A stretch of DNA of 54,193 nt from Fulvivirga sp. M361 (GCF_007097395.1 NZ_VKDC01000044.1:1-54193); one strand, 5' to 3'; positions 25,295 to 35,162 are shown, counted from the stretch's first letter. The notes: generated by a model from the letters alone, not told the origin. Made by a program: numbers and translations.

Positions 25295-26806
25295 TTACTT
25301 AACTGATTTTCTCCAAAACCTATTGTAATCCAAAGGCTGAGGACGCTCTTTGGGCAACTTGGAAAAAAGATTGATCTCTGCACCACCCTGGTGTTGAAAA
25401 TATTCAAACCTTACAGGGTGGAGGCCTTGTTCTAAATACAAAACCGTTGATTTACTTTTGTAAGTAGAATGCCGCCAATCATGATTGATCATCAATTTGT
25501 CATGAATATAAAATTTGATCCCATCATCAGAGGAAATTGAAAAGTAATGATAGCCGCTTTCTTTGGCTTCAAAAAAACCTTCGAAGACACATCCGAATTT
25601 TTCTTTCTTTGGCAGGGAGTTTAGGTCGATACGATCAATCATAGCTCCTTGTTTTATCATCTTTAACGTATCGAAATCCGGCAGTTTGTTCCAGTCTCCT
25701 TCATAGTAGGTATAATTAAGACCCGGAGCATAGTTCCTCTTTTTTTTGAGGCCTTTTAACTTTTCTCCTTTGCTAAACTCTCCCTCAAACGCAGGACGCA
25801 GCTTACTTCTTTTCAGAGGGATTTTGATTTTCAAGGTAGCCGGCTCGGATAGGGTAAGGGAATCCCGAAATACTTCTGACTCGAAGCCTGGCTCTGACCC
25901 ATCCAAAGTATATTTCATCAGCTTTGTGTCCGATTGCAAAAAGACAGATACTGGCTCCCCGGGAACCACTTCACCACTGTGAGGAATAAATTCTATAGCA
26001 CTATTTCGAAAATCCTGTGAAATAAATTTTATGCCGTCATAATTTAATTTGTAGGTTACACTATTGTGCGTCTCATCTTCATAGGCCACAGTTTTCCAAT
26101 CCAGGTCATCAGGAGCATGTTCTTCTAGTACCTTTTCCATCGAGGCAATACCCATGCTTTTGTAAGCATTTCCTTCACGCCCTCCTATAAATAACACTTT
26201 TCCACTCTCTATTGCCGGTAATTTCTCCTTTGCCATTTGCACCAATAGTTCATCGCCATACCAAAAAGAGGGATCGCTTACCAGGTAGGCATCAAAATAT
26301 TCCGGATGCTTTAAGAAAGCATACATCACACAAAACCCTCCAAAGGAATGTCCGGCAAAGGTATTGTAGCCGGAGGTCTTATATTTTTCTTCTATAAAAG
26401 GTTTTACTTCCCTGCCTATAAAGTCTATAAACTTATCAGCGTTACCTCCGGTTGGAGTTCCTTCGCTTTTTATAGGCAACATATCCGAATTTCTATCCGG
26501 ACTTACGATCCCTACGAGGATCGTCCTGGGGGTCATTCCGTTATTTCTTAAAAATTCCAGTAATGACTTACGTTGCTTCATATTCCAGACCGGATCCAAC
26601 ATGTATTGTACATCATAGTTAGTCCATGTATTGTATCCATCGGGCAATGCTACCTGTACTTCACGCTCACTTCCCATGTATTCCGATTTGATGGTAAATG
26701 ACTCTCCTGGCATATCCTGACCAACCAGATGAAGGTTGATAAATAGCAAGCAAATACAGAGCAGTATTCTTAGACTAGTGTCAAACGGTACATTGGATTT
26801 TTTCAT
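25295..26806 (-). CDS. Secreted esterase with a PA14 domain
   Basis: A 503-residue exported protein of three parts. Signal peptide 1-29. Esterase domain of the putative-esterase (PF00756, Fes/IroE-like) type, about 40-270, with nucleophile Ser154 in GHSFGG and a late ETHNSV His. A chitobiase C-terminal-like beta segment (about 285-345, LMKYTLDGSEPGFES). A PA14 carbohydrate-binding-like domain (about 365-480: YTYYEGDWNKLPDFD, YHYFSISSDDGIKFYIHDKLMINHDW, VRFEYFQHQGGAEI). The PA14 part suggests the enzyme acts on a glycan- or ester-decorated substrate at the surface. Single gene. Confidence 0.88.
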   Translation of the reverse strand: MKKSNVPFDTSLRILLCICLLFINLHLVGQDMPGESFTIKSEYMGSEREVQVALPDGYNTWTNYDVQYMLDPVWNMKQRKSLLEFLRNNGMTPRTILVGIVSPDRNSDMLPIKSEGTPTGGNADKFIDFIGREVKPFIEEKYKTSGYNTFAGHSFGGFCVMYAFLKHPEYFDAYLVSDPSFWYGDELLVQMAKEKLPAIESGKVLFIGGREGNAYKSMGIASMEKVLEEHAPDDLDWKTVAYEDETHNSVTYKLNYDGIKFISQDFRNSAIEFIPHSGEVVPGEPVSVFLQSDTKLMKYTLDGSEPGFESEVFRDSLTLSEPATLKIKIPLKRSKLRPAFEGEFSKGEKLKGLKKKRNYAPGLNYTYYEGDWNKLPDFDTLKMIKQGAMIDRIDLNSLPKKEKFGCVFEGFFEAKESGYHYFSISSDDGIKFYIHDKLMINHDWRHSTYKSKSTVLYLEQGLHPVRFEYFQHQGGAEINLFSKLPKERPQPLDYNRFWRKSVK

Positions 26807-27119
26807 AGCGCAAGTTTTGTTATCTGTTTAAGTATTATTCAAGGGCCTGTTCCAACATCATTCTAATTATGAAATGAAGTATGTTCTTTATCACCGTCAA
26901 ATGCTGGTGCTGTATGGGGACTTAACGCAATACTCATGAAAAACAGTAATAGGGTTGAAGCATTTTTCCCATAAGGCCACAACCTATTTATAAAGTTACA
27001 TTCTAAATGAAAAAAAGGTGAAAGAACTGGAAAAGACCAGTCAAACGGCTTAACGAACAGAGGTATGTTTTGCGTGGATGATTACACATAAACTGCCCAA
27101 ATACCAGTTGATTATAGTA
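26807..27119. other. Intergenic, no gene seen
   Basis: 313 bp between the esterase and the sulfotransferase gene. It must hold the esterase promoter, but no TAnnTTTG box is clear on that strand. No RNA gene or repeat is recognised. Confidence 0.5.
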
Positions 27120-27851
27120 CTACCCTAACGACAATTCCAACAATTCCTGATAGCACGGCTCACACAAAGCAAGTAAGGGTCTGAGCCTGTCGGGAAAAGG
27201 TTCTGTTTTAACTTTATACTTTAAAAACCCTGTCGATTTATGCAAGCTACCGTACCAGTACTTTGCCCATACGCCATCTTCAGGACGCGGGCCGGCTTTC
27301 CATGCCAGCATGCTTTTGTCGAAAGGAATATCTATGACTTCGCACACCGATTTCAGCAACTTCCCAGGGTCAAGCAATACCTTTTTAGCGTCCAGGATAA
27401 TGTGTTCAATGTCATGCTTCCGAAAATATTCCAGCAACTCGATATGTAAAGCATAACCTACATCCTCCATAGTAGGCATCTCTATTACTTTCGCAAAGGA
27501 AGGCAACATTTCTGAAGGGTCCCTGGTGAGAATGATGTTAACCGTGTCTTTCATAAAGTCACGATCCAGGTCAAGCAAATGATGCGTCATATTCTTAAAG
27601 AATACCACAGGTTTAGCATGCTCACCCATCATCATTTCTATGACTTTCCGGCCATCATGTTCCAAGGAAGCCATAATCTCTTCTGCTCCCGGGTGATAAT
27701 GCCTGGCTTCTGTCGTTCTTAAGTAATGACCATAAAGAGGCTCATCATAAACCTGTGTATCCGGGCGTTGTGCAAATGAATACATTAGTGTAGTAGAAAT
27801 ATTTCTAGGCCCGGACCAAAGGCAAATGCGTTTGTGATTATTTTTTAGCAC
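27120..27851 (-). CDS. Sulfotransferase-like protein paired with an aminotransferase
   Basis: A 243-residue P-loop protein of the sulfotransferase superfamily. The opening CLWSGPRNISTTLMYSFAQ carries the phosphosulfate-loop-like GPRNISTT, and NIILTRDPSEMLPSF near residue 107 matches the second (3'-phosphate) binding motif RDP...S. It overlaps the aminotransferase gene upstream by 14 bp, so the two are coupled. The same two domains occur fused in plant branched-chain aminotransferase-like proteins, as I recall from family knowledge, which supports one shared pathway. The acceptor substrate is unknown. Confidence 0.75.
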   Translation of the reverse strand: MLKNNHKRICLWSGPRNISTTLMYSFAQRPDTQVYDEPLYGHYLRTTEARHYHPGAEEIMASLEHDGRKVIEMMMGEHAKPVVFFKNMTHHLLDLDRDFMKDTVNIILTRDPSEMLPSFAKVIEMPTMEDVGYALHIELLEYFRKHDIEHIILDAKKVLLDPGKLLKSVCEVIDIPFDKSMLAWKAGPRPEDGVWAKYWYGSLHKSTGFLKYKVKTEPFPDRLRPLLALCEPCYQELLELSLG

Positions 27852-28770
27852 TGGATTTAACTCGTTTAACTTCCTGCTTTATAAGCTTTTCATAGCGCGT
27901 GCTCAATTGCCCAGTTATTTTTCCGCATTTCCCTTTACCAATTTTCCTTCCATCAATTTTTATGACAGGGGTGAGTCCTCCAAAAGAGCCTGTAACAAAG
28001 GCCTCATCTGCTCCATAGACATCAAAAAGGGAAAAATTCTTTTCGTGGCACGCTATATTATAACGTTTACATATAGAGATTATCCGTCCCCTGGTGATCC
28101 CATTCATACAATACTGACCCGTAGAAGTCCATACTTCCCCATCTTTTACCATAAAGAAATTAGTAGCATTACAAGTAGATACAAATCCATGAATATCAAG
28201 CATAAGTGCCTCGTCAGCACCTGCTTCTATGGCTTGCAGCAGAGCCTGAACTTCATGAAGTTTGCTATGGCAGTTCAGGCGGGGGTCGAGGTAATCAGGA
28301 GAACCTCTTCGGATGGTGCTGGTAAAAAGCGTAATTCCTTTTTCCTTGGTTTCAATAGCGGCCTGTTTATGTTCTGCTATAATGACGACATTGGGCCCGG
28401 ATATAGTAAGTCTTGGGTCCTGAGACGGGGTTTTTTTGAAACCCCTGGTCACCATGATACGCACGTGCACATCATCATGCATCTCATTGGCTTTAATGGT
28501 TTTCCAAATGTTTTCTGTCAACTCCTCACGCGTAAAGGGGAGTTTGATGCCTATAACACCCGCCGACTGCCAGAGCCTGTCGAGATGCAGGTCCAGAAAA
28601 ACCAGCACATCATTATGGAGACGTAACGCCTCCCACACTCCGTCTCCTACCAGGTAACCACTATCAAAAACGGAGATCCTGGCCTCATTGCGCGGCAATA
28701 GCTCATCATTGATAAAGATCTTGATCCCGGCGTTTCTGTCATCATCTACAGCATTATGAGTTCCATGCAT
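27838..28770 (-). CDS. Class IV aminotransferase (BCAT-like) with altered PLP-site residue
   Basis: A 310-residue PLP-dependent enzyme of fold type IV (branched-chain or D-amino acid aminotransferase, 4-amino-4-deoxychorismate lyase group). Core motifs: FDSGYLVGDGVWEALR (36-50), the Schiff-base lysine Lys170 in CHSKLHEVQALL, GADEALMLD and NGITRGRII. The position normally held by the Glu that contacts the PLP pyridine nitrogen (G-x-V-x-E) is Thr199 in GFVSTCNATNFF; the codon is ACT. This may change or weaken catalysis. It overlaps the sulfotransferase-like gene by 14 bp. Family assignment is firm; substrate is not. Confidence 0.87.
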   Translation of the reverse strand: MHGTHNAVDDDRNAGIKIFINDELLPRNEARISVFDSGYLVGDGVWEALRLHNDVLVFLDLHLDRLWQSAGVIGIKLPFTREELTENIWKTIKANEMHDDVHVRIMVTRGFKKTPSQDPRLTISGPNVVIIAEHKQAAIETKEKGITLFTSTIRRGSPDYLDPRLNCHSKLHEVQALLQAIEAGADEALMLDIHGFVSTCNATNFFMVKDGEVWTSTGQYCMNGITRGRIISICKRYNIACHEKNFSLFDVYGADEAFVTGSFGGLTPVIKIDGRKIGKGKCGKITGQLSTRYEKLIKQEVKRVKSSAKK

Positions 28771-29112
28771 GAATTACTTCTTTTTAAGGTATTGCATTAA
28801 GCTTTCAATCAGAAGCCTATAAGGTGCAATTTCCAAAAAATTAACGTACAAGAACAATTTCTTCAGACAGATTTTACTTCCCTTAATAAGGCCTGTTGAT
28901 TTAATCCCGGATACATCGGCATGGAACAACAAATTCAGTACCAGCATTGGCACCAGTTAATACTATAATTGCGAAAGAGCCCATGAACATTGCTGCCCCT
29001 GGTTCTATCCTCCTAAACGACCTGGTTTGAAGACACACATCTTATTTTTTTCAATTCGGTGCAACCTATTGTTGTTTGTTATAGTCTTATCGACTAAATA
29101 TCAAGTATTAAC
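28771..29112. other. Divergent intergenic region, no gene seen
   Basis: 342 bp between the divergently transcribed aminotransferase and permease genes. It should hold both promoters. No perfect TAnnTTTG, long hairpin or small conserved frame was found. Confidence 0.45.
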
Positions 29113-31479
29113 ATGGTCAAAAACTTTATCAAAACTGCCTTCAGGAGCCTGGTGAAAAATGGTCTCCTTTCTTTTATCAATATTTTTGGTCTGTCGCTCG
29201 CCATCGGTTGTACCCTGGTGGTTTATATTTTTGTGGACTTTGCTTTTAGCCAGGATGATTTTCATGAAAACCGTGAGCATATTTTCTTATTGAACAACGT
29301 AGTATCTCGCGACGGTAAGGAGCAGGTTTGGGGTGATTCCCCGGCTCCCATCGGTGAAATGATGGAGTCGGATTTTCCACAGATAGAGTATAGTGTTAGA
29401 TTAGATGGCCGTGGTGCAGTAATGAAATATGAAGATAAAGTATTCAAAGAGTATGTTCGGTTTGCAGACCCGGAATTCCTCAATATGTTCACATTTCCAC
29501 TGGAAACGGGCACAAAAGATGCGCTGAATAGTCTGTCCAGGGTGATCATAAGCAAATCTATAGCTGAAAAATACTTTGGCGATCTTAACCCGATAGATGA
29601 ACAAATTGTGCTTGTGATCAATGGCCGGAAAGAGTCATTTACTATCGGGGGAGTAGCAAAGCCTTTTCCTAAAACAGCCAGTTTCCGTTTTGACCTGTTA
29701 CTAAACTTTGATAAAAAACTTAGTTTCTACCCTAAAGAAAGTACGGAGGACTGGACCAAATTCATTGGTGCTACCTTTATTAAGCTTCACAGACCGGAAG
29801 ATATAAACGCGATAAGCTCGGGCATGGATAAGTACGTAAAACTACAAAATGCCGCTGACGAAGACTGGCCAGCAAATGCCTACATTTTTGAGCCTCTGAC
29901 TACGTTATCACAAAATTCTTATAAAATTCGAGGGGATATATCGGGCGGCGATGATCCTGTTGGCCGTATTGTATTGCTCACCATTGCTGCTTTTATGATG
30001 TCTTTGGCATGTTTCAACTATATGAACATCTCCATTTCATCGTCTACCAAAAGATTAAAAGAGATAGGGGTAAGAAAAGTAATTGGAGGTACAAAACGGC
30101 AGTTGGTACTACAATTTATTGGTGAAAACCTCATCATTTGTTTCTTCGCTCTGGCGCTAGGTGCTGTTTGGGCACGCACCTTATTTGCCCCCTGGTTTGA
30201 TTCACAGTTTTCCATTGGCCTGGAATTGGACTTTTATCAAAATATCAGGGCCTGGGGGTTTTTAATTGGTTTGCTGCTCGTAGCAGGAGTTGCATCAGGG
30301 GCTTACCCCGCTTTTTATATTGCCTCCTTCAAACCGGTCAATATATTCAGAGGAAGGCAGAAGTTTGGAAAGAAAAATGTTTTCACCAAGGTATTTTTAA
30401 CCATTCAGTTTATTCTATCTCTCGTTACTATTGTATTTGGAGTAGCCATAATTCAGAACACGGAATATCAGAAAGGGCGTGATTGGGGATATGATCAGCA
30501 ACAAACACTTGTAGTACCGGTAGCCGATGAAAAAGGATACACCGCATTGAAAAATGACTTATTGCTACATCCCGACATCACACAAATGGCCGGTTCTGCC
30601 AATCATATTGGTAAATCCGTGGGGTTAAGTGTAATAGACCTCAATGACACTAAGTATGAGATAAGGCATATAGGTGTGGGTTATGGATACCTCGAAACAC
30701 TGGACTTGCGTTTGAAACAAGGCCGATTTTTTGATGACAAGCTATTGACCGACCAGGATGGCAGTGTTGTGATCAACCAGACATTCGCAACGGACATGGG
30801 CTGGGATAACCCACTTGGCCGGTACTTTGATGTGGACAGCCTGACCTATCAGGTGGTTGGTGTGGTAGAAGATTTCCATTATCACAACTTCTTTGATGAG
30901 ATTGAACCTACCTTCTTTAAAATGGCCAAAGAAGAGAAATTCAAGTTCTTATCCTTACGTATAAGGCAAGGAAAGGCAGCCACTACAGAAGCCCGGGTGA
31001 AAGAGCTATGGAAGAAACATGAACCGGACATGCCTTATACCGCTTTTTTTCAGGATGAAGTATTTGACGATTATTTCAACGCTATAAACGGCCATGCCAG
31101 GATAATGGGATTTACAGCCATGCTGGCCACCATCTTATCCTGCATGGGTTTATTCGGGCTGGTATCGCTCAATGTGATGGCCCGAATCAAGGAATTCAGC
31201 ATTAGAAAAGTGCTGGGGGCAGGCATCGCTTCTATTTTCAACTGTATGAATCAGCAATACATACTTCTTATAGCTATTGCCTGCATTATTGGCTTACCTG
31301 CAAGCTACTTTTTGCTGAAACTTTTTTTCAACGAAGCCTATAAATATCATATCCCCATTACGGCCACACCATTACTGATCAGTACTGCTTTTCTTCTTCT
31401 GATGGCATTAATCACCGTATCTAGTCAGCTTTACAAGGTACTGGTAACTAACCCGGCTGAAACTTTGAAAAATGAATGA
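29113..31479 (+). CDS. ABC transporter permease, MacB/FtsX type (A)
   Basis: A 788-residue inner-membrane permease of the MacB_PCD plus FtsX type. N-terminal helix (about 19-40), a large periplasmic domain, an FtsX core near 290-420, a second periplasmic domain and another FtsX core at about 670-775 ending with NPAETLKNE. There is no ATPase domain, so it must pair with a separate LolD/MacB-type ATPase; none is in the window. Such 780-800 residue permeases occur in many copies in Bacteroidota and may act as mechanotransmitters or lipoprotein/antibiotic exporters. Its 3' end meets that of permease B, 40 bp away. Confidence 0.9.
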   Translation: MVKNFIKTAFRSLVKNGLLSFINIFGLSLAIGCTLVVYIFVDFAFSQDDFHENREHIFLLNNVVSRDGKEQVWGDSPAPIGEMMESDFPQIEYSVRLDGRGAVMKYEDKVFKEYVRFADPEFLNMFTFPLETGTKDALNSLSRVIISKSIAEKYFGDLNPIDEQIVLVINGRKESFTIGGVAKPFPKTASFRFDLLLNFDKKLSFYPKESTEDWTKFIGATFIKLHRPEDINAISSGMDKYVKLQNAADEDWPANAYIFEPLTTLSQNSYKIRGDISGGDDPVGRIVLLTIAAFMMSLACFNYMNISISSSTKRLKEIGVRKVIGGTKRQLVLQFIGENLIICFFALALGAVWARTLFAPWFDSQFSIGLELDFYQNIRAWGFLIGLLLVAGVASGAYPAFYIASFKPVNIFRGRQKFGKKNVFTKVFLTIQFILSLVTIVFGVAIIQNTEYQKGRDWGYDQQQTLVVPVADEKGYTALKNDLLLHPDITQMAGSANHIGKSVGLSVIDLNDTKYEIRHIGVGYGYLETLDLRLKQGRFFDDKLLTDQDGSVVINQTFATDMGWDNPLGRYFDVDSLTYQVVGVVEDFHYHNFFDEIEPTFFKMAKEEKFKFLSLRIRQGKAATTEARVKELWKKHEPDMPYTAFFQDEVFDDYFNAINGHARIMGFTAMLATILSCMGLFGLVSLNVMARIKEFSIRKVLGAGIASIFNCMNQQYILLIAIACIIGLPASYFLLKLFFNEAYKYHIPITATPLLISTAFLLLMALITVSSQLYKVLVTNPAETLKNE

Positions 31480-31519
31480 TCCGTAAGACACAGTATTTTT
31501 TACCAGGATGCCTGGACCA

Positions 31520-33880
31520 TCATTCGTCTTTGAGGCATCGTGCCGGGTTAATACTGGCAGCCTTCACAGCTTGAGAACCGACGGTGAGCCAGGCAATAAT
31601 AAGTGCAATTACTCCTGACAGGATGAAAAACCATAGTTCTAATTCTATTCGAAAGGCAAAACGCTGTAACCAAATGTCGATCAGATAATAGCTTATCGGA
31701 AGGGCGAGTATAATGGAGATCAATACCATTTTAGTAAAATCACTGGACATAAGATAAATGATACCCCATGAAGTAGACCCTAATGCCTTTCGAATACCTA
31801 TCTCTTTCAACCGACGCTCTGCAGTGAAAGCCGCCAAACCAAACAACCCCAAACAAGAAATGATAATGGCAAACCCCGCAAAGTACTGAGACAGGACGGA
31901 CACACGCTGTTCAGCCGCATAAAGCTTCTGAAAATCTTCATCTAAAAACCTGTATTCAAATGAAAATCCGGCGTTGTATTCTTCATAAAAATCCTTCAGG
32001 CGATCAAGCGTCTGTTTCTCCTGCCCCCCCTCTATCCGTGCCATTATATTCCAGGTTTGGTTAGGCCTTAATCTAAAGAACAAGGGTTTCACCTCGTCAT
32101 GCAAGGATTCAAAATGAAAGTCTTTGACGACGCCTACTATTTCATAATCATACTCTCCCCAAAGCTTAACTGTTCTGCCAACAGGGTCTTCTTCAAATCC
32201 CATGATCTTTATCGCTGTTTCGTTGAGTATAATTTTCGAACTATCTGCCTTGAAATCATCTGAAAATGAACGCCCTTCCTTAATTTCCATACTTAAGGTT
32301 TCCAGAAAACCAGGGCTTACACGGACATGTTCAAAGAGAATAAGGTCATCCGGGTTTTTACCCTCCCAATCCAATCCACTGGTATTATTCTGACGACCGG
32401 TAAGGTTATGAGCTATACCACATGCTCTAAGCACACCCGGTATCTGTTCCATTTCATTCAAAAAAGTTTCCAGGTTCTTTTCCACCCTTCCTTCAGAAGC
32501 AAAGAAAATGACGTTATCATTGTCATACCCCATGTTTTTATCCTGAACGAACTGTATTTGCTTGAAAATAACGATGACGGCAACAATTAAAATGACCGAA
32601 AGCGTGAACTGGAAAATGACAAGGCCTCTTCGTGCCCAAAGTTCACCCACAGAACCTCGTACCTCTCCTTTCAATACTTTTGCAGGCCGGAACCGCGCAA
32701 GATATAGTGCAGGATAACTTCCCGCCAACAGACCGGCTACCGTTGTAATACCGATCAGGGATAAGGTCAACCTTAGGTTGGTCAGATCAAGTTGAATTTG
32801 CTTTTCAGTAATGATATTGAATTGCGGCAAAATGAGCCATACCAGCAACAATGCTACCAGCAGCGAAATAAATGAGATCAATAATGATTCCGATAAATAC
32901 TGAAAGATCAGCTCTCCCTGATGAGCGCCAACAGATTTTTTTATGCCCACTTCTTTCGCTCTTCGTGAAGCCTGTGCTGTTGAGAGGTTCATGAAGTTAA
33001 TACAGGCAATGATCAGTATAAATATAGCTATCGCTCCGAATAATCGTACATACTCAATACGTCCGCCCACTTCTTTCCCATTTTCATAGCGCCCGTAGAG
33101 GTAAGCATCTGAGTAAGGCTTCAGGAAAAGTGTAACGTGACTTTCTTCATGATATTTTTTGACAAAATCAGCAATCTTCAGGCTAAACTCCTTGCCATTA
33201 CTTCCTTCTGAAAGCACTATATAAGTCCTGGGACCATTATTCCCCCATTCCAGCACCCAATCATTATCGTCCTTGTATTCTTCAAAAGACAATGCATAAT
33301 CAAATTGAATAGATGAATGCTTAGGTGTACCCTTGAAAATGCCTGTAACCTGAAACGTTTTTTCATGTTGATACTCAAGTTGCCGACCCAATACATCTTC
33401 AGTGGTATTAAATAACTTCAGCGCCAGCTCTTCTGAAATAACAATACCTGTCTTATCCATAAGTACCTTATCAGCACTACCCTGTAGTAGCTCAAATGAA
33501 AAAATGTTGAAAAAATCAGGCCCCACATGAAAGCCCTCGGCCCTTACGTTATGATCGTCAATAGAAAGCGTGACAGGATCCACCCATGTAGTGGTGGCTG
33601 CATATTCCACCTCGGTAAATTCCTCTTTTAGTGTTTCAGCCAGGATACCAGGTGTAGAATTAGTGGTCATGATCTCTCCGGCGTATTGCTGGTGCTCCAT
33701 GACCCGGTACAATCGATCATCCTTTTCATAGAACTTATCCATCTTTAACTCATCATCTACCCATAAGAATATAAAGATAGCGCAGGTGAGGCCGGTAGAA
33801 AGACCCACGAGGTTAATGAGAAATGAGTTAGAAAATCGTCTGAAATTCCGGTAGGCGACAAGGATATTGTGTTTAAACAT
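31520..33880 (-). CDS. ABC transporter permease, MacB/FtsX type (B)
   Basis: A 786-residue homologue of the preceding permease, on the opposite strand, with the same arrangement: N-terminal helix, MacB_PCD domain, FtsX core near 280-410 (INFMNLSTAQASRRAKEVGIKKSVGAH), second periplasmic domain, and final FtsX core with KEIGIRKALGSTSWGIIYLM. It ends in NPARCLKDE, the family's typical NP(A/V)xxL(K/R)xE tail. The two permeases are divergent in sequence, so this is an old duplication. No ATPase gene is nearby. Confidence 0.9.
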   Translation of the reverse strand: MFKHNILVAYRNFRRFSNSFLINLVGLSTGLTCAIFIFLWVDDELKMDKFYEKDDRLYRVMEHQQYAGEIMTTNSTPGILAETLKEEFTEVEYAATTTWVDPVTLSIDDHNVRAEGFHVGPDFFNIFSFELLQGSADKVLMDKTGIVISEELALKLFNTTEDVLGRQLEYQHEKTFQVTGIFKGTPKHSSIQFDYALSFEEYKDDNDWVLEWGNNGPRTYIVLSEGSNGKEFSLKIADFVKKYHEESHVTLFLKPYSDAYLYGRYENGKEVGGRIEYVRLFGAIAIFILIIACINFMNLSTAQASRRAKEVGIKKSVGAHQGELIFQYLSESLLISFISLLVALLLVWLILPQFNIITEKQIQLDLTNLRLTLSLIGITTVAGLLAGSYPALYLARFRPAKVLKGEVRGSVGELWARRGLVIFQFTLSVILIVAVIVIFKQIQFVQDKNMGYDNDNVIFFASEGRVEKNLETFLNEMEQIPGVLRACGIAHNLTGRQNNTSGLDWEGKNPDDLILFEHVRVSPGFLETLSMEIKEGRSFSDDFKADSSKIILNETAIKIMGFEEDPVGRTVKLWGEYDYEIVGVVKDFHFESLHDEVKPLFFRLRPNQTWNIMARIEGGQEKQTLDRLKDFYEEYNAGFSFEYRFLDEDFQKLYAAEQRVSVLSQYFAGFAIIISCLGLFGLAAFTAERRLKEIGIRKALGSTSWGIIYLMSSDFTKMVLISIILALPISYYLIDIWLQRFAFRIELELWFFILSGVIALIIAWLTVGSQAVKAASINPARCLKDE

Positions 33881-34094
33881 GTTGTTGATTTGAGTTGAGA
33901 TATGCTAAAGACCTATTATAGATAAATATGTTGCATGGTAATTATGTTACATGAATACTTTCTCTTTTAAAAAAAGTTACAGCTTATGAAAATTATTCCG
34001 ATCCATATATCAATTCTACATATACATCTGATAAACAGTCACTTATTTTCAGCTTAGTTTCAAAATGGGTTTTAACTATCTGTTTGGGTAAAAC

Positions 34095-34120
34095 AAGGAG
34101 GTGGATTAAACTCCTTTTTT
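34095..34120 (+). terminator. Terminator-like hairpin upstream of the sugar-binding protein gene
   Basis: AAGGAG (34095-34100), 10-nt loop, CTCCTTTTTT. The stem is only 6 bp, and there is no upstream plus-strand gene within the preceding 2.5 kb, so it may instead be a leader structure or chance. Confidence 0.35.
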
Positions 34121-34163
34121 GGCCGAATTACTTGTAAATTGTAGTGGATAAACGCTTAAAGCT

Positions 34164-35162
34164 ATGAAACGATCTTTTATCATTAAGTGCCTGTTATTGT
34201 ATTGTATTCTTCTGGTTGGTGTAAAAGCCCATGCTCAAAAAGTAGGTTTGTTAATGGACAGCTATGTAATGGATAGATGGCAGTCTGACCAAAAATTGTT
34301 TTGCGATAAGATAACTGAACTAAACGGCGAATATGTAGTAGAAGTAGCCTACGGAGATGCCAAGGAGCAAACCCGGTTAGCCCAAAAATTAATAGAAGAA
34401 GGGGTGAAAGTTTTAGTATTGGTACCGGTAGATGCAAAAGAAGCGGCTAACATCGCTGCCATTTGTAAAAAAGCTAGTGTACCCCTGATATCTTACGATC
34501 GCCTTGTGTCTAGTAAAGATGTTTCCCTGTACCTTTCCTATGATAATGAAAAGGTTGGCATATTACAGGCAACTGCCGCCGTGAACGCAGTTCCTAAGGG
34601 GAATTTTTTACTTGTAAATGGCCCCGTTTCAGATAACAATGCCATCCTTTTTAGAAGAGGGCAGCTTAAAGTGTTAGACCCTTTAATGAAAAAAGGAAAG
34701 GTCAACATATTAAAAGACATAGTACTACAAGACTGGGGTCAATTACCCGCGTTGATGGCAATGACAGAATTCAATTCAGCTAATGACAAAAAAATAGATT
34801 GTGTGATTGCTGCTAACGATGCCGTGGCTATTGGTGTGATCTCAGCAATGAACGATCAGGATGAAAGTAAAAATATATTCATTACAGGGCAGGATGCCGA
34901 CCATGAAGCCCTTATTAACATCATTAAAGGATATCAAAACATGACGGTATATAAACCGATCAAACCTCTGGCTGAATTGGCAGCCCAATGTGCTCTAAAA
35001 ATGGCCAGGGGAGAAACCGTGGAAAATACCACTTCACTGACCAGCGGAGGAGTGACTGTAAAAGCCATTTTACTAGACCCTGTGAAAGTTGACAAGTCCA
35101 ATTATAAAAGTACTGTAGTCAAAGACGGTCATATTGAACTATCAGAATTAATGGACCATTAA
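34164..35162 (+). CDS. Orphan periplasmic sugar-binding protein (XylF-like)
   Basis: A 332-residue type I periplasmic binding protein with signal peptide 1-25 (ending VKAHAQ). The fold resembles D-xylose-binding XylF: the opening KVGLLMDSYVMDRWQSDQK, the VPVDAKEAANIAAICKKASVPLISYDRL hinge segment, and FITGQDADHEAL...YQNMTVYKPIKPLAE. No permease or ATPase of a sugar ABC importer is next to it. Either the transporter is elsewhere or the protein has become a sensor. A membrane-bound cyclase gene lies 286 bp downstream in the same direction. Confidence 0.87.
   Translation: MKRSFIIKCLLLYCILLVGVKAHAQKVGLLMDSYVMDRWQSDQKLFCDKITELNGEYVVEVAYGDAKEQTRLAQKLIEEGVKVLVLVPVDAKEAANIAAICKKASVPLISYDRLVSSKDVSLYLSYDNEKVGILQATAAVNAVPKGNFLLVNGPVSDNNAILFRRGQLKVLDPLMKKGKVNILKDIVLQDWGQLPALMAMTEFNSANDKKIDCVIAANDAVAIGVISAMNDQDESKNIFITGQDADHEALINIIKGYQNMTVYKPIKPLAELAAQCALKMARGETVENTTSLTSGGVTVKAILLDPVKVDKSNYKSTVVKDGHIELSELMDH

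Noticed and set aside
31480-31519. CCAGG-ATG-CCTGG hairpin between convergent permeases as terminator
   Set aside because: Stem of only 5 bp, and the T-run precedes the stem instead of following it.
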